Shown: piece after piece, positions 1 through 8,602 of the stretch
Position numbering within the stretch: position 1 is the stretch's first letter
Layout: every line of letters begins with the position of its first letter
Source of the DNA: Cyanidium caldarium
Lineage: Eukaryota; Rhodophyta; Bangiophyceae; Cyanidiales; Cyanidiaceae
NCBI GenBank assembly: GCA_026184775.1
Contig: JANCYW010000012.1
Coordinates: 62,001-126,000, forward strand
Reading direction: 5' to 3'
Length of the DNA stretch: 64,000 nucleotides
Translations under genes and position numbers: made by a program
The notes under the pieces: model-generated
Database searches by the model: none
Told to the model about the DNA's origin: nothing
Seen by the model: the letters and a program-made list of their open reading frames with translations, nothing else

Positions 1-1283
1 CGATAGTCCACGTCCACCATGGGCGCGCAGCGCACCGCATAGTTCACGTCGCGAGCGACGCACACCTCGGCGGTCTCTTGGGCGGGCGCGCCGCCAATGC
101 AGTCGGCGAGGGTGCGCAGCGCGTATCGGCAATTGCGCACCGGTCCCAGCACGCCGCCGCCCACCGCCACGTTGCTGCGCAAACAGTCGCGCAACGCCTC
201 GGCGCCGGTGAGGCACGGCTGATAGTTCAGCGGCGCCGTCAGGCTCGTGGCCGCCGTGGCGTTATCACCGCCAGCCAGCACGTGCAGCGCCACTTGCGCC
301 AGCGTGTCCAACAGCGATGCCGCACACGGTATCGCGGGCAATTCATCTGGGTGGCGGCTCCTCCGCGATGGCGACGGCGCCTCGGTGGCGCCCTGAAACA
401 GCGCTCGACACATCGCCGTGGGGCACAGCGCGTCGGCCCCGGTGGCTTTCACGGCGCACACCGAGAAGCACGCCGTATCATCGCGCATCGCCAGATAATA
501 TCGATGCCACAGCTCCATGCAGAAGAGGATACTACGGGTCTTGGGCGGGGTATCCGAAGCGCGGTACGTGTCCGGCGCCTCGCGCAGCGACACCGGCTCC
601 AGCAGCGTACCCAAAATGCCCGCCGGTCCGCCCAGCAGACTCGGGCGCTGCGCACCGTTGTCAGTGTACACGCGGTCGATACACAGCAGCCAATTCGCCA
701 GATAGAATTCACAGGCGCGGACCGCTTCGTAGGGATCGCTGCGACCACCGATGCTCGCCTGGCCCGCCGACGACAAGCCTTTGCCAGGGCTGTTCATATC
801 GTCCGAGCGCTGGTCGGCATAACAGGTAGCCAACAGCTGCGCCGCCTGCTGACATTGCGCACCGCCGCCGCCGCCGCGGCTCCACCCGTCCGTCACCGTC
901 AAAAACACCCGCAGCAACACCTCGGTCTGCGTCTTGAGACAGCCGTACACCGCGTTCATGGTGACCGCACAGAGGTGGGAGCGGTCGACCTTGTCCGGTC
1001 GCCCCAGATGTATTTCGGCACCGTCGCCGATGCCGATCGTAACGGCGGGTAAAGGATCACGCGCCGGCGCCCTCCCGTGCCGCAACCACGACTGACGAAT
1101 CTCCTCGTCCAGGCGCTCTGCGGTGGTCAACGATCGTCGCCTCCAGGGCGTCCACGCCCGATACGACGCCGCCGCCATCACCGCTGCCGTCAACAACAAC
1201 GCTAGCAGCAGCGGCCGCCACCTCGCTTTAGACAAGGGCCATCGCGCCGAGCGCCGCACCAGCCGCCACACCGAGCCGCGCAT
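1..1283 (-). CDS. Cys-rich single-pass membrane protein, partial (runs off left edge)
   Basis: An open minus-strand frame starts at the ATG complementary to 1281-1283 and stays open to base 1, giving 427 residues without a stop. The N terminus is basic (MRGSVWRLVRRSARW) and is followed by one hydrophobic helix around residues 25-42 (LLLALLLTAAVMAAAS), which looks like a signal anchor. The rest is a probable lumenal or extracellular part with many cysteines spread through it (for example CQQAAQ, LATCYAD, ACEFYL, LLCIDR, CMELW, CFSVC). Regularly spaced Cys suggest disulfides. No family was recognised. The 3' end is outside the window. The frame, the hydrophobic helix and the Cys content are direct; topology is inferred. 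Confidence 0.7.
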   Translation of the reverse strand, partial: MRGSVWRLVRRSARWPLSKARWRPLLLALLLTAAVMAAASYRAWTPWRRRSLTTAERLDEEIRQSWLRHGRAPARDPLPAVTIGIGDGAEIHLGRPDKVDRSHLCAVTMNAVYGCLKTQTEVLLRVFLTVTDGWSRGGGGGAQCQQAAQLLATCYADQRSDDMNSPGKGLSSAGQASIGGRSDPYEAVRACEFYLANWLLCIDRVYTDNGAQRPSLLGGPAGILGTLLEPVSLREAPDTYRASDTPPKTRSILFCMELWHRYYLAMRDDTACFSVCAVKATGADALCPTAMCRALFQGATEAPSPSRRSRHPDELPAIPCAASLLDTLAQVALHVLAGGDNATAATSLTAPLNYQPCLTGAEALRDCLRSNVAVGGGVLGPVRNCRYALRTLADCIGGAPAQETAEVCVARDVNYAVRCAPMVDVDY

Positions 1284-2362
1284 GAAGATGAGAGTTATGA
1301 AGATGGGAGATACGTCACAGGCATCGGGACTCGACGTCCAGGCCGCTATACGTCACCGACGAAATCGGTGTCCGCGAACGATGCCAGAGCAGTCGCTTTG
1401 CGTGGCCGATGACCCATCGAAAACTCCGCTCGTGAACACGTTGGCGCGCGCAGCGTCACCGTCATTTTCCCTTACGCATCTCCGTGTCCCTTCGCAGGCG
1501 AAAAGGATCGTTGCGGTCGGTGACATGCGCGCGCCAACGTGTCCCTTCCGATTTCCCTCCGCGCGGTTCTATCTCGGCGGTTTTCCGTTCACCTCGCCGA
1601 TGTCGCGCAACCACGACCGCAAGACAAAAAACCGTCACGTCCCCAATCCGATGATGAGGCCCGCAGCACGCACGGCGCAGCGGCGCTCGGGTGGGCGCGT
1701 GCGTGCCGGGCGGGCATTTCCCGCCTTTTTACCGGGTGGGACCTGCGAAACAGCCATCCCGGCCGATCTCCGTGCATCCGACCGGGACATACGCCACAAG
1801 GTCAGTGGAATTGGGTGGAGAGGCGTACGTTGGGAGTGCGCCAGGTGAGCTTGTGGGGAGTTGTGTTGCGTGCGATTGTGCCCGACAGGGGCGGCGCGAC
1901 GTCGAGCCCGGCGGGTTGGGCGCGTTGGCCGCGGCACCTCCAGCAGTCGCGCCGACGATTCGAAGCTGATTGCCGGCGAATAGCCTGAGCCGATCAGGTG
2001 GAGTGATTCACGGAGGAGAACGAGCGTGGTCGACGGTGTTGGTGGCGTGAGCAACAGCGGGAGAGAAGCAACGCCCGGCCTAGTGGGGCGAAAAACGGTT
2101 TTACGGTGGGCCGGATAGGCACGTACGTCTGGAACGCGGACACGCATCGCCACCTGCTGTCCGAGTGCTCTTCGCTCGTCTGCCACCGCGTTACCCAACT
2201 CTCCCTCCCGGACGGTGACTGCAGCGGCACCTTCCACTGCGCTTGCGGGTCCACGCGTGCACCCGTCGCGACAGACAGACGTCGGCCGGTGACGACGCGG
2301 CCCTGCCAGCGCATCCCGCTCCGCTGCTCCTCTCCTTCTCGGCAACAACACTTTTACACGTC
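1284..2362. other. Intergenic, divergent promoter region (1.1 kb)
   Basis: This is the second-longest gene-free stretch. It separates the divergent starts of the Cys-rich membrane protein and the ankyrin protein. Several open frames of 90-240 codons cross it, but their translations are Arg/Pro/Ala-rich without hydrophobic-core patterning. No tRNA or recognisable RNA was seen. Confidence 0.5.
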
Positions 2363-4465
2363 ATGAAGGTGACCCTGGACACGCCGCGGGCACCGGGAGG
2401 CAGCAACCCGACTTCCGATGCCCACTCCGGCCACAACGATTATTTGTTTACCCCGCACGCCATGAAGGATACGTCGTCGTCGTCGTCGTCGTCGTCGCCG
2501 AACCGGGACGCGTACTCGACCAGTGCGAGCGCGCCGTCCATCGGCGGACAGCACTCGCTGCCGACGCGCGCCTCTCAGTTTGCCGCGGCGTTCGGCGTGG
2601 ACACCGCCGTGATGGCCGCCGGCGCGCACGCGCCCTCTTCGACGCACCCGCCCGGCGGCATGCGCCCACCGCATATCCTACCCCACGTCGGCGGCGGCTC
2701 GGCCATCCATGTGACCGCCGCATCGCTGAGCCCGACCTCGACGTCGAGCACCGGCGCCTCGCACGGGCCGTCGCCGGCGTCGCTGGCCGCATCGCGCCCG
2801 GCACCCCTGCTGCCCGACTCGGTGAATGGCACCGCTCTGCCGCCACCGTATGCCGCGCTGCGATCCCCGCCGCAGCCGCCGCACCAGCACTTTTCTTCTT
2901 CTTCTTCTTCTTCTTCATCCGTCGTGTCGACGCCCTCCTCTACCACAATCACCGCACCGAGCCCGCCCGCCTCCGCCTCCTCCACCTTGTGTTCGTTGCC
3001 GTCGCCGCATTCGGCGGTGCTGACGTCGGCCGCCGTGCCCACCCCCACCGCCTCCGCTATCGGCAACACCAACTACTCCTCGCTGACCGCCATTCAAGGC
3101 CCGGTGTCGCCGTCGCGCAAAAAGACCTCCACCCCGCTGCACTATGCCTGCCGCTTCGGACACCTGCAGGTGGTGCGCACCATTCTGGACTCGGCGCTGG
3201 AGTCAGGCGGCGAGGAGCTGGAGCACGTCGAGACCGACCTGGTCGCCGCCGACTGGAAACAGATGACCCCGGTGCATGTGGCCGCCAAGCACGGACAGGC
3301 GGCGGTGGTGGAGTTGCTGGTGCGGTTCGTGTTGCATCGGGCGGCCTATTGGGTTGAGCCGGCCGCCGGGCCACCGCGCCATCACCGTCTGCAATTGGAG
3401 TGGATGCGCGCGGTGCTGGATGCGCAGTGTGGCGAGGGCGCCACCGCGCTGATGTTGGCCGCGCAACACGGCCACGCCGCCTGCGTACGCCACTTGCTGG
3501 CGGCCGGCAGCGCGGTGGATCCGACGCGGCGCACGGCGTCGCGCGGTTGGACGGCGGCCACGTTTGCGGCGCGTTACGGTCACACGGCGGTGTTGCGGGA
3601 ATTGGCGCGCGCCGGCGGTATCGGCGAGCCGCTGCCGACGTGGTCGGTGTCGATGGGAAGCGGCAGCGGCAACCCGGATGGGGAAGAGCGTTGGCGCGCG
3701 AGCGACATTCTGGACACGCCCGATGTGCGCGACGGCAACACGCCGCTGATGATCGCCGCCAAATACGGCAAGGTGGAGGCAGTGCGGGAACTGTTACGCG
3801 CGGTGCACTCGCAGCAGGCAGTGGGCAAGCCGCCGCCGGTGTCGGTGGAGGCAGTCAATGCCAACGGACAGAGCGCGGTGCATCTGGCGGCGCAACACGG
3901 TCACAATGCCGTGGTGAGTGATCTGCTGCGGAACAACCTGTCGATGCGCCAGCAGGCGGCGGTGCAGATGGCGGCAGGCGGTGTTCCGCCCGACGACAGA
4001 GTGCCAAGGTCGCGGGCGCGCGGGCTGGCGCCCTCGCAGCTGTACGTGGGCGAGGACGTGCGGCGTCCGCTGCCGATGCCGGACGGCACTGGCGTCCAGG
4101 CGTTGCATGCGGTGGAGGGGGTGGCGGCGACCGCCAAGCATGCGCCGTCCGTGCCGTCGCCCTCGTGGAGCGTGTGGAGCGCCCCGAGCATCTCGCCACT
4201 GTCGCCGCCCCGCAGCGCGCACCCGGCGCCGCCGTTCAGTCATCGGGGCCGTCGCGAGCACGGCGCGCACCGTCCGTCGCCGAGAGCGACGCCATCGCAT
4301 CTGCAGCGCGGCCCGCCATCGGCCGCACCCCCCGGAATGGTCTATGGAGGTGGCGGCGGCCGGGCGTATCACACGGCACCGCCGACCGCTGCCCCCGCGG
4401 CAGCGACGCGACGCGGCGAAGACGGCCCATGGGACGAGTGGATCAGCCACCTCGTGGACAGCTAG
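2363..4465 (+). CDS. Ankyrin-repeat protein with Ser-rich disordered N terminus
   Basis: The frame encodes 700 residues from the ATG at 2363 (MKVTLDTP). It is open upstream to 2243, but that extra leader is composition-biased. The first ~250 residues are low complexity, with poly-Ser tracts and Pro/Ser/Thr-rich text. Six ankyrin-type repeats follow at about 3130-3920: TPLHYACRFGHLQVV, TPVHVAAKHGQAAVV, TALMLAAQHGHAACV, TAATFAARYGHTAVL, TPLMIAAKYGKVEAV and SAVHLAAQHGHNAVV. Longer insertions lie between repeats. The C-terminal ~170 residues are again Pro/Arg/Ser-rich. There is no membrane segment and no fused catalytic domain. A scaffold role is inferred from the repeat family only. Confidence 0.85.
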   Translation: MKVTLDTPRAPGGSNPTSDAHSGHNDYLFTPHAMKDTSSSSSSSSPNRDAYSTSASAPSIGGQHSLPTRASQFAAAFGVDTAVMAAGAHAPSSTHPPGGMRPPHILPHVGGGSAIHVTAASLSPTSTSSTGASHGPSPASLAASRPAPLLPDSVNGTALPPPYAALRSPPQPPHQHFSSSSSSSSSVVSTPSSTTITAPSPPASASSTLCSLPSPHSAVLTSAAVPTPTASAIGNTNYSSLTAIQGPVSPSRKKTSTPLHYACRFGHLQVVRTILDSALESGGEELEHVETDLVAADWKQMTPVHVAAKHGQAAVVELLVRFVLHRAAYWVEPAAGPPRHHRLQLEWMRAVLDAQCGEGATALMLAAQHGHAACVRHLLAAGSAVDPTRRTASRGWTAATFAARYGHTAVLRELARAGGIGEPLPTWSVSMGSGSGNPDGEERWRASDILDTPDVRDGNTPLMIAAKYGKVEAVRELLRAVHSQQAVGKPPPVSVEAVNANGQSAVHLAAQHGHNAVVSDLLRNNLSMRQQAAVQMAAGGVPPDDRVPRSRARGLAPSQLYVGEDVRRPLPMPDGTGVQALHAVEGVAATAKHAPSVPSPSWSVWSAPSISPLSPPRSAHPAPPFSHRGRREHGAHRPSPRATPSHLQRGPPSAAPPGMVYGGGGGRAYHTAPPTAAPAAATRRGEDGPWDEWISHLVDS
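2474..2497 (+). repeat. (TCG)n microsatellite coding poly-Ser
   Basis: About eight TCG units lie in the ankyrin gene and encode a serine run after MKDT. The period of three keeps the frame, so length changes would be tolerated. Confidence 0.9.
2893..2917 (+). repeat. (TCT)n microsatellite coding poly-Ser
   Basis: This second serine run in the same protein uses TCT/TCA codons rather than TCG, so it expanded independently of the first tract. Confidence 0.9.
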
Positions 4466-4811
4466 ACGCCTCACAATGTGCGGTGTCACGGCCGCCACTC
4501 CATGACGACGCTGCATCCTCGGCCCGTGCTCCCCATGCATAGGATGTCGAGGGGTGCGTGCGCACCAACGCGCTCCATCAGGAACAGTCGTGGCGGAGCA
4601 CCACAACCGCGGTCCAGACTCCACTCCGTCGCATGGGTTGCGTACCATTCGGGTTCCGTGCCGTCGGGGAGCGCCGTAAAACACGATCTTCGGGAGCGGG
4701 TGATATCAAGTCAAGGGTATAGAGTCGCGCACAGAATGCATGCTCGGAGCGAGCACCTCGGCAGGATACCGCCGCGCCACCTCGTATCAGCCACCTCCAC
4801 CTCGCCGAAAG
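4466..4811. other. Intergenic between convergent genes
   Basis: This 346-base spacer lies between the 3' ends of the ankyrin and ALG13 genes. No gene or RNA was recognised. Confidence 0.5.
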
Positions 4812-5369
4812 TTATCGCGGCGGGACAGACGCGTCCGCCACGACATCCCACAACTCGCTGCGCAACACTTCGGTCAGCACACCCGACACGGGCGGTGACA
4901 GCGGTACCCAGTGCGTGTCCCGCACTGCGCGCAACGTCGGCAGCAGATCGGCGCAACGAGCGGCTAGCAGGTGGCCCTGCTCGGCGAGCGCCTCGGCCAG
5001 CTCCCACTGGTGGTTATCGGCCAGCGCCTCGTTCACCACCACCACCAGCGGCTTGTGCAGGTGTAGCGCCTCGAATATGGAGCCCGAGCCGGCGTGCGAG
5101 ATGATAACGTCCGCACGCTCTTGCAACGCCCGCAGGTCGTCCACGTACGCCACCGCCGTAACCCGCATACCCAGTGCCTTGGCAGCCGCCACAAACGCCG
5201 GCGCCCGCCCCGTACCGTACTGCACCACCAACGCTTCACACTGCCAGCCGTACCGCAGCTCGCGCAGCACTGCCGCAGTGCCCAGCGCGTCGATCAGAGA
5301 CTCGAACCGCGTCGTGCCCACCGTAACCAACACCGTCGGTGCTCTCCAAACCGATGACTCCTCCGACAT
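4812..5369 (-). CDS. ALG13: UDP-GlcNAc transferase catalytic subunit ALG13
   Basis: ALG13 is the catalytic half of the enzyme that adds the second GlcNAc to the dolichol-linked oligosaccharide on the cytosolic face of the ER, acting with membrane anchor ALG14. The 185-residue protein is the usual size for stand-alone ALG13. Visible features of the GT28 C-terminal fold are the starting strand TVLVTVGTTRFESL, the nucleotide-sugar loop ADVIISHAGSGSIFEAL, and KPLVVVVNEALADNHQWELAEALAE with the family NxxLxxNHQxExA pattern. The frame is open to 5609, but the first 80 codons are composition-biased and outside the family. The Met just before VWRAPTVLVTVG is therefore preferred as start. Confidence 0.9.
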   Translation of the reverse strand: MSEESSVWRAPTVLVTVGTTRFESLIDALGTAAVLRELRYGWQCEALVVQYGTGRAPAFVAAAKALGMRVTAVAYVDDLRALQERADVIISHAGSGSIFEALHLHKPLVVVVNEALADNHQWELAEALAEQGHLLAARCADLLPTLRAVRDTHWVPLSPPVSGVLTEVLRSELWDVVADASVPPR

Positions 5370-5665
5370 GAGAGGAGAGAGTGCTGACGAGGTGTCTATA
5401 CATGGTCCCAAACGGGTGACCGACCCATTTTGCCCCCTCCAGTTGCACTTCCTGGTACGCAGGCCCGCGCTCCGGGGCATTCCTTCGTCGGCCACGGCGC
5501 GCGCCCGTTCTTCACACAGCGGCGGCAGCGGCGGCGGCATCTCCTCCGCGACCGTTGCGTTCTCGGTGGAGGGGGTCAACGCGTTGACCGCGCTGGAATT
5601 GCCCTTCATTCCGCTCGGCTCGGTGTCCGGGTGGCAGTGCCAACCACCTCATCTCTGTCGCGCTC

Positions 5666-6271
5666 ATGTCCACTTCCAAGGCGGGCGCGTGGACCGCCGA
5701 CCTGCCCGCCGCGCCGACGACGACAAACACACCCGAGTCGGGGGAGGCTGGCCTGCCCAAACGCACGGTGTTGGCGCTGGTGAGCGATATCCTCCAAAAC
5801 GATGGAGAGGCGGGGACGTCTCTGGCGATCTCCGGCAACGCCAAGGCCGAGCAGCACGACGCCTCCGAGGACGAAGGCGACGACGGTGATGAGGACTACG
5901 TCGCCCCGGCGGTCACCGGGCCGCGACGCGGATCCAAACACTTGGCGGTGGAGGCGCGCGACCTCTTCTGCGCCAGCGTGAACGCCTTTTTGCAGCGGGT
6001 AGCCGGCGAGGCCACGCTGGCGTGCGATGCCGAGCGACGCCGCACGATGACGCCGGAGCACCTCTTCCTGGCGCTGGAGCGCGTCGGTTACGGCGATTAC
6101 GCCCAGCGGCTGCGGCCGTTAGCGGAGAGCGTGAAACACGAACAGCAAGAGCGGTATCGCAAGAAGAACGTGCGCGCTCGCTTCGAACACACCGGCCTGA
6201 GCATGGAGGAGCTGAAACGACAGCAGGCGGAGTTGCTGGCCGCCGCCCGCGACCAACCGCTGCAGTTGTGA
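5666..6271 (+). CDS. DR1: NC2-beta / DR1, TBP-binding transcription repressor subunit
   Basis: NC2-beta pairs with NC2-alpha through a histone fold, binds TBP on promoters and blocks TFIIB entry. The 201-residue protein has the beginning of the fold at LPKRTVLALVSDIL and the rest at VEARDLFCASVNAFLQRVA and MTPEHLFLALERVGYGDY. The diagnostic DR1 tail follows (FEHTGLSMEELKRQQAEL, with AxxxLxxxGxxxEELxRQQ spacing). Oddly, about 50 residues separate the first helix from the second, including an acidic stretch (DASEDEGDDGDEDY), where the family normally has only a short loop. An NF-YB or other histone-fold subunit is the alternative, but the EELxRQQ tail is specific to DR1. Confidence 0.9.
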   Translation: MSTSKAGAWTADLPAAPTTTNTPESGEAGLPKRTVLALVSDILQNDGEAGTSLAISGNAKAEQHDASEDEGDDGDEDYVAPAVTGPRRGSKHLAVEARDLFCASVNAFLQRVAGEATLACDAERRRTMTPEHLFLALERVGYGDYAQRLRPLAESVKHEQQERYRKKNVRARFEHTGLSMEELKRQQAELLAAARDQPLQL

Positions 6272-6353
6272 GGGAAAGCGTATGCGCGAGTCCGATGGTG
6301 TCGAATGTATGTGGAAGCATCCCTGGGTTTCGTCGGCAATGCGTGGTGCCCGA

Positions 6354-8348
6354 TCAGGTGGCCGCGCGCCACTCTTCCCACAGGAGCAGTGCCGGGTTGC
6401 AGCGGGCCGCCGACCCGAACACAGGCGGCACCGTCGGCGTCGTCAGCACCTCGCGCGCCGCCTGCACACCCTCGTGCAGCGTGCCCGCCATTTGCGAGGC
6501 CATCAACATCGCCGCCGCATTGAGGATGATGGCGTCGCGCAGCGCCGCCACATCATCGCCGCACATCGACGACGGCGACGGAGCGGAATGGGCGGGCGTC
6601 CCGAATGTCCGCCCATCCCCCTCATCGCCACGCAACGCCGCCTGCAGCAGACGCGCATTCTCCTCGGCATCGCTGCCGATCAGCTGCTCCAGGCCGACGT
6701 GCTCGCGGATGCGGTATTTGCGCGGCAACACTTGCACCGGCTCCACGCTCGCCACATCCTCCCCGTTCTGCTGTCGACCGGTGTAAACGATCTCCCGCAC
6801 CCAGTTGTTGCCGCCGGGCAGCAGACACCCCATCCAGTGTGCCGCGTCGCCGTCGGCCTGGCACGCAATCAGCCACGCCTTGGTCGGCCGGAAGAACGCC
6901 ACCGCCTGCGCGGTGGTCTCCAGCTCCTGTATCGACGCCGGCTGCTGCCCGGGCGACAGCACCACCGCGTCGAAATCGTAAGCGTTGAGCAGCGGCGCCA
7001 GCGCCTCACCCAGGCAACCCTCGGGCGTCTGCTCCGATCGCAGCAGGTGCCACAGCGGCGTCGGCGCCGCCGCCAGCGGTGAGCGCACCAGCGTCAGGTG
7101 AAAGCGGTCGAACAGATACGCCGCATGACCGAGCGGAATGTACGGATGGATGTGCGCGGCCTGCAGAAACGACGCGTACCGTCGATGCAACGAGTCGTGC
7201 AGGTCGTCCACCAGACATACCCGGGCGCCGCAAGCGGTTGCCACCAGCGCCGCCCCCAGGGCAATGCTGGGCAGCATCGACGGCGAGAAGAGCAGCGCTA
7301 CGGCGCCGGGGCCGCGACGATGGCCGGCGCTGTCGGGCGACTTTGACGGCGGCGACAATAGCACGGTGTCCAGGCGCGGCAGGTGCGGTAGCAGCAGCTG
7401 AGCGGCAGCCGCGCGCACCGATGCCGGCATCACCGGCGTCGACACCGCACTCCGCAACGCCCGCACGGCGCTTTCGGTCTCCGACCACGGCGCCGGCGAC
7501 GGTATCGCGGTTGCGGCGGCGTCGGATGTCCGTGCCTCCGCGGCGGTCTGGACGACCTCGCCAGCGCTCAGCAGCGTGAATATACGCCGCGTCTGTTCGA
7601 TGCTGAGCGTTGTGTCTCGTATGACGTGCTCATATAAATCAGTGACTTCGGCGAACCAGTGGCGCGCCGGCGGCAGCGATGCGGTGCGATGCGGCGACGT
7701 CCCCAAACGCCACCCGACCGCCTCCCACACGTACGTCCAGCGCAACAGCAACCGCCGTAACGCCCGATCGAGGCGGAGGGGAACGCCCCGCGACGGCGGC
7801 CGTGTCATCGGTTGTTGTCGCGGAAGCTGGCGATACCGGAGCCAGTTGCGCACCGCCCAGGTCACGCTCACCAACACCACACCGATGAGCATGCCGAACA
7901 GGATATCGTAACCGCGTTGCCGCCCCGGCACGACGTCACCGCGCGCCGCCCGAAAGCCGTGTTCGGGCGCGCCCAAACCGCGCAGCCACTCCACGGCCCG
8001 CGTCGGCGACCAACGCTGCCACAGGCGTTGGTGGGTGCTGCCCGAGGCGGCACCCCGGCCAGCCACCTGCGGAATTCGAATAGAGTACCGCTGCTGCGAG
8101 CGAGAAGCTGCCGACGCGCCGAACCACAACGGCGGTGCAGCACGTGACCTTGAACCGCATCTCCGCCAAACGCGCCGTCCGGCGTCGTCCTCGCCGGCGC
8201 GCCGGCCGTCCACCCGCCCTACACCCCATCGCCCGCCGAGCCATGGACTGGCTGCGATTCCGCGCTCGCCTCCCCTCACCAGAATCGGTTTCCCCACCGC
8301 CACGAACCCTATGGACGCACCGGCACTGTCCATCGCTTCTCTCCGCAC
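6354..8348 (-). CDS. Membrane-anchored anthranilate phosphoribosyltransferase-like protein (probable pseudoenzyme)
   Basis: Only the second half resembles TrpD. Recognisable parts are the N-terminal helical segment (LYEHVIRDTTLSIEQTRRIFTLL, then SAGE), the central Rossmann-like part (LGAALVATACGARVCL) and the characteristic C terminus (DAEENARLLQAAL, then LRDAIILNAAAMLMASQMA and GTLHEGVQAAREVL). The PRPP-binding GTGGDG loop is replaced by LLSPPSKSP-type sequence. The KHGNR motif aligns with LVDDL and the metal-binding DE segment is not evident, so catalysis is doubtful. Residues 1-140 are Arg/Gly/Ala-rich (possible plastid leader), followed by one membrane helix, ILFGMLIGVVLVSVTWAV. Plants and cyanobacteria carry divergent TrpD-like proteins that may be the true relatives. 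The start is uncertain: the only other Met before the domain is close to the membrane helix. Confidence 0.65.
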   Translation of the reverse strand: MRREAMDSAGASIGFVAVGKPILVRGGERGIAASPWLGGRWGVGRVDGRRAGEDDAGRRVWRRCGSRSRAAPPLWFGASAASRSQQRYSIRIPQVAGRGAASGSTHQRLWQRWSPTRAVEWLRGLGAPEHGFRAARGDVVPGRQRGYDILFGMLIGVVLVSVTWAVRNWLRYRQLPRQQPMTRPPSRGVPLRLDRALRRLLLRWTYVWEAVGWRLGTSPHRTASLPPARHWFAEVTDLYEHVIRDTTLSIEQTRRIFTLLSAGEVVQTAAEARTSDAAATAIPSPAPWSETESAVRALRSAVSTPVMPASVRAAAAQLLLPHLPRLDTVLLSPPSKSPDSAGHRRGPGAVALLFSPSMLPSIALGAALVATACGARVCLVDDLHDSLHRRYASFLQAAHIHPYIPLGHAAYLFDRFHLTLVRSPLAAAPTPLWHLLRSEQTPEGCLGEALAPLLNAYDFDAVVLSPGQQPASIQELETTAQAVAFFRPTKAWLIACQADGDAAHWMGCLLPGGNNWVREIVYTGRQQNGEDVASVEPVQVLPRKYRIREHVGLEQLIGSDAEENARLLQAALRGDEGDGRTFGTPAHSAPSPSSMCGDDVAALRDAIILNAAAMLMASQMAGTLHEGVQAAREVLTTPTVPPVFGSAARCNPALLLWEEWRAAT

Positions 8349-8463
8349 CTACACCCGTTGCATCGACCCGTCTCGCTACGAATACCTCGCGCGACACGCC
8401 CGCTGCCGTGTGTCCGTGCATGCCACAGACCGGAAAGCGCATCGCGCGTGGCGGGAAATCCGC

Positions 8464-8482
8464 GCGAGTACGACAGTCGTAC
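8464..8482. promoter_or_regulatory. Perfect 19-bp palindrome in divergent promoter
   Basis: GAGTACGACAGTCGTACTC has 9-bp arms around a single A. It lies upstream of CDC6 and near or inside the 5' end of the divergent TrpD-like gene. A related inverted repeat lies 69 bp downstream. Binding by a dimeric factor is inference. Confidence 0.45.
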
Positions 8483-8550
8483 TCGGAGGCGCGTGCGCGC
8501 GCGCGCCGATGCGCTTTTCGGTGTGTGGCCAGCAGCGGTGGGGGCGGTGT

Positions 8551-8567
8551 GAGTACAAGTCGTACTC
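8551..8567. promoter_or_regulatory. Second GAGTAC...GTACTC inverted repeat
   Basis: GAGTACAAGTCGTACTC repeats the GAGTAC/GTACTC arms of the 19-bp palindrome upstream, with a diverged centre. It is 36 bases before the chosen CDC6 ATG. Confidence 0.4.
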
Positions 8568-8602
8568 GGTGGCGTACCCTCCACCGACGCTCCCAACGGT
8601 CC

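Noticed and set aside
78-1052. A 324-codon plus-strand frame.
   Set aside because: It is the antisense shadow of the minus-strand Cys-rich membrane protein. Its translation is Arg/His/Gln-rich without patterning, whereas the minus frame has a start, a membrane helix and coding-like composition.
1635-2351. A 238-codon minus-strand frame in the first long intergenic region.
   Set aside because: Composition is Arg/Pro/Ala-rich and unstructured, typical of random open frames in GC-rich DNA.
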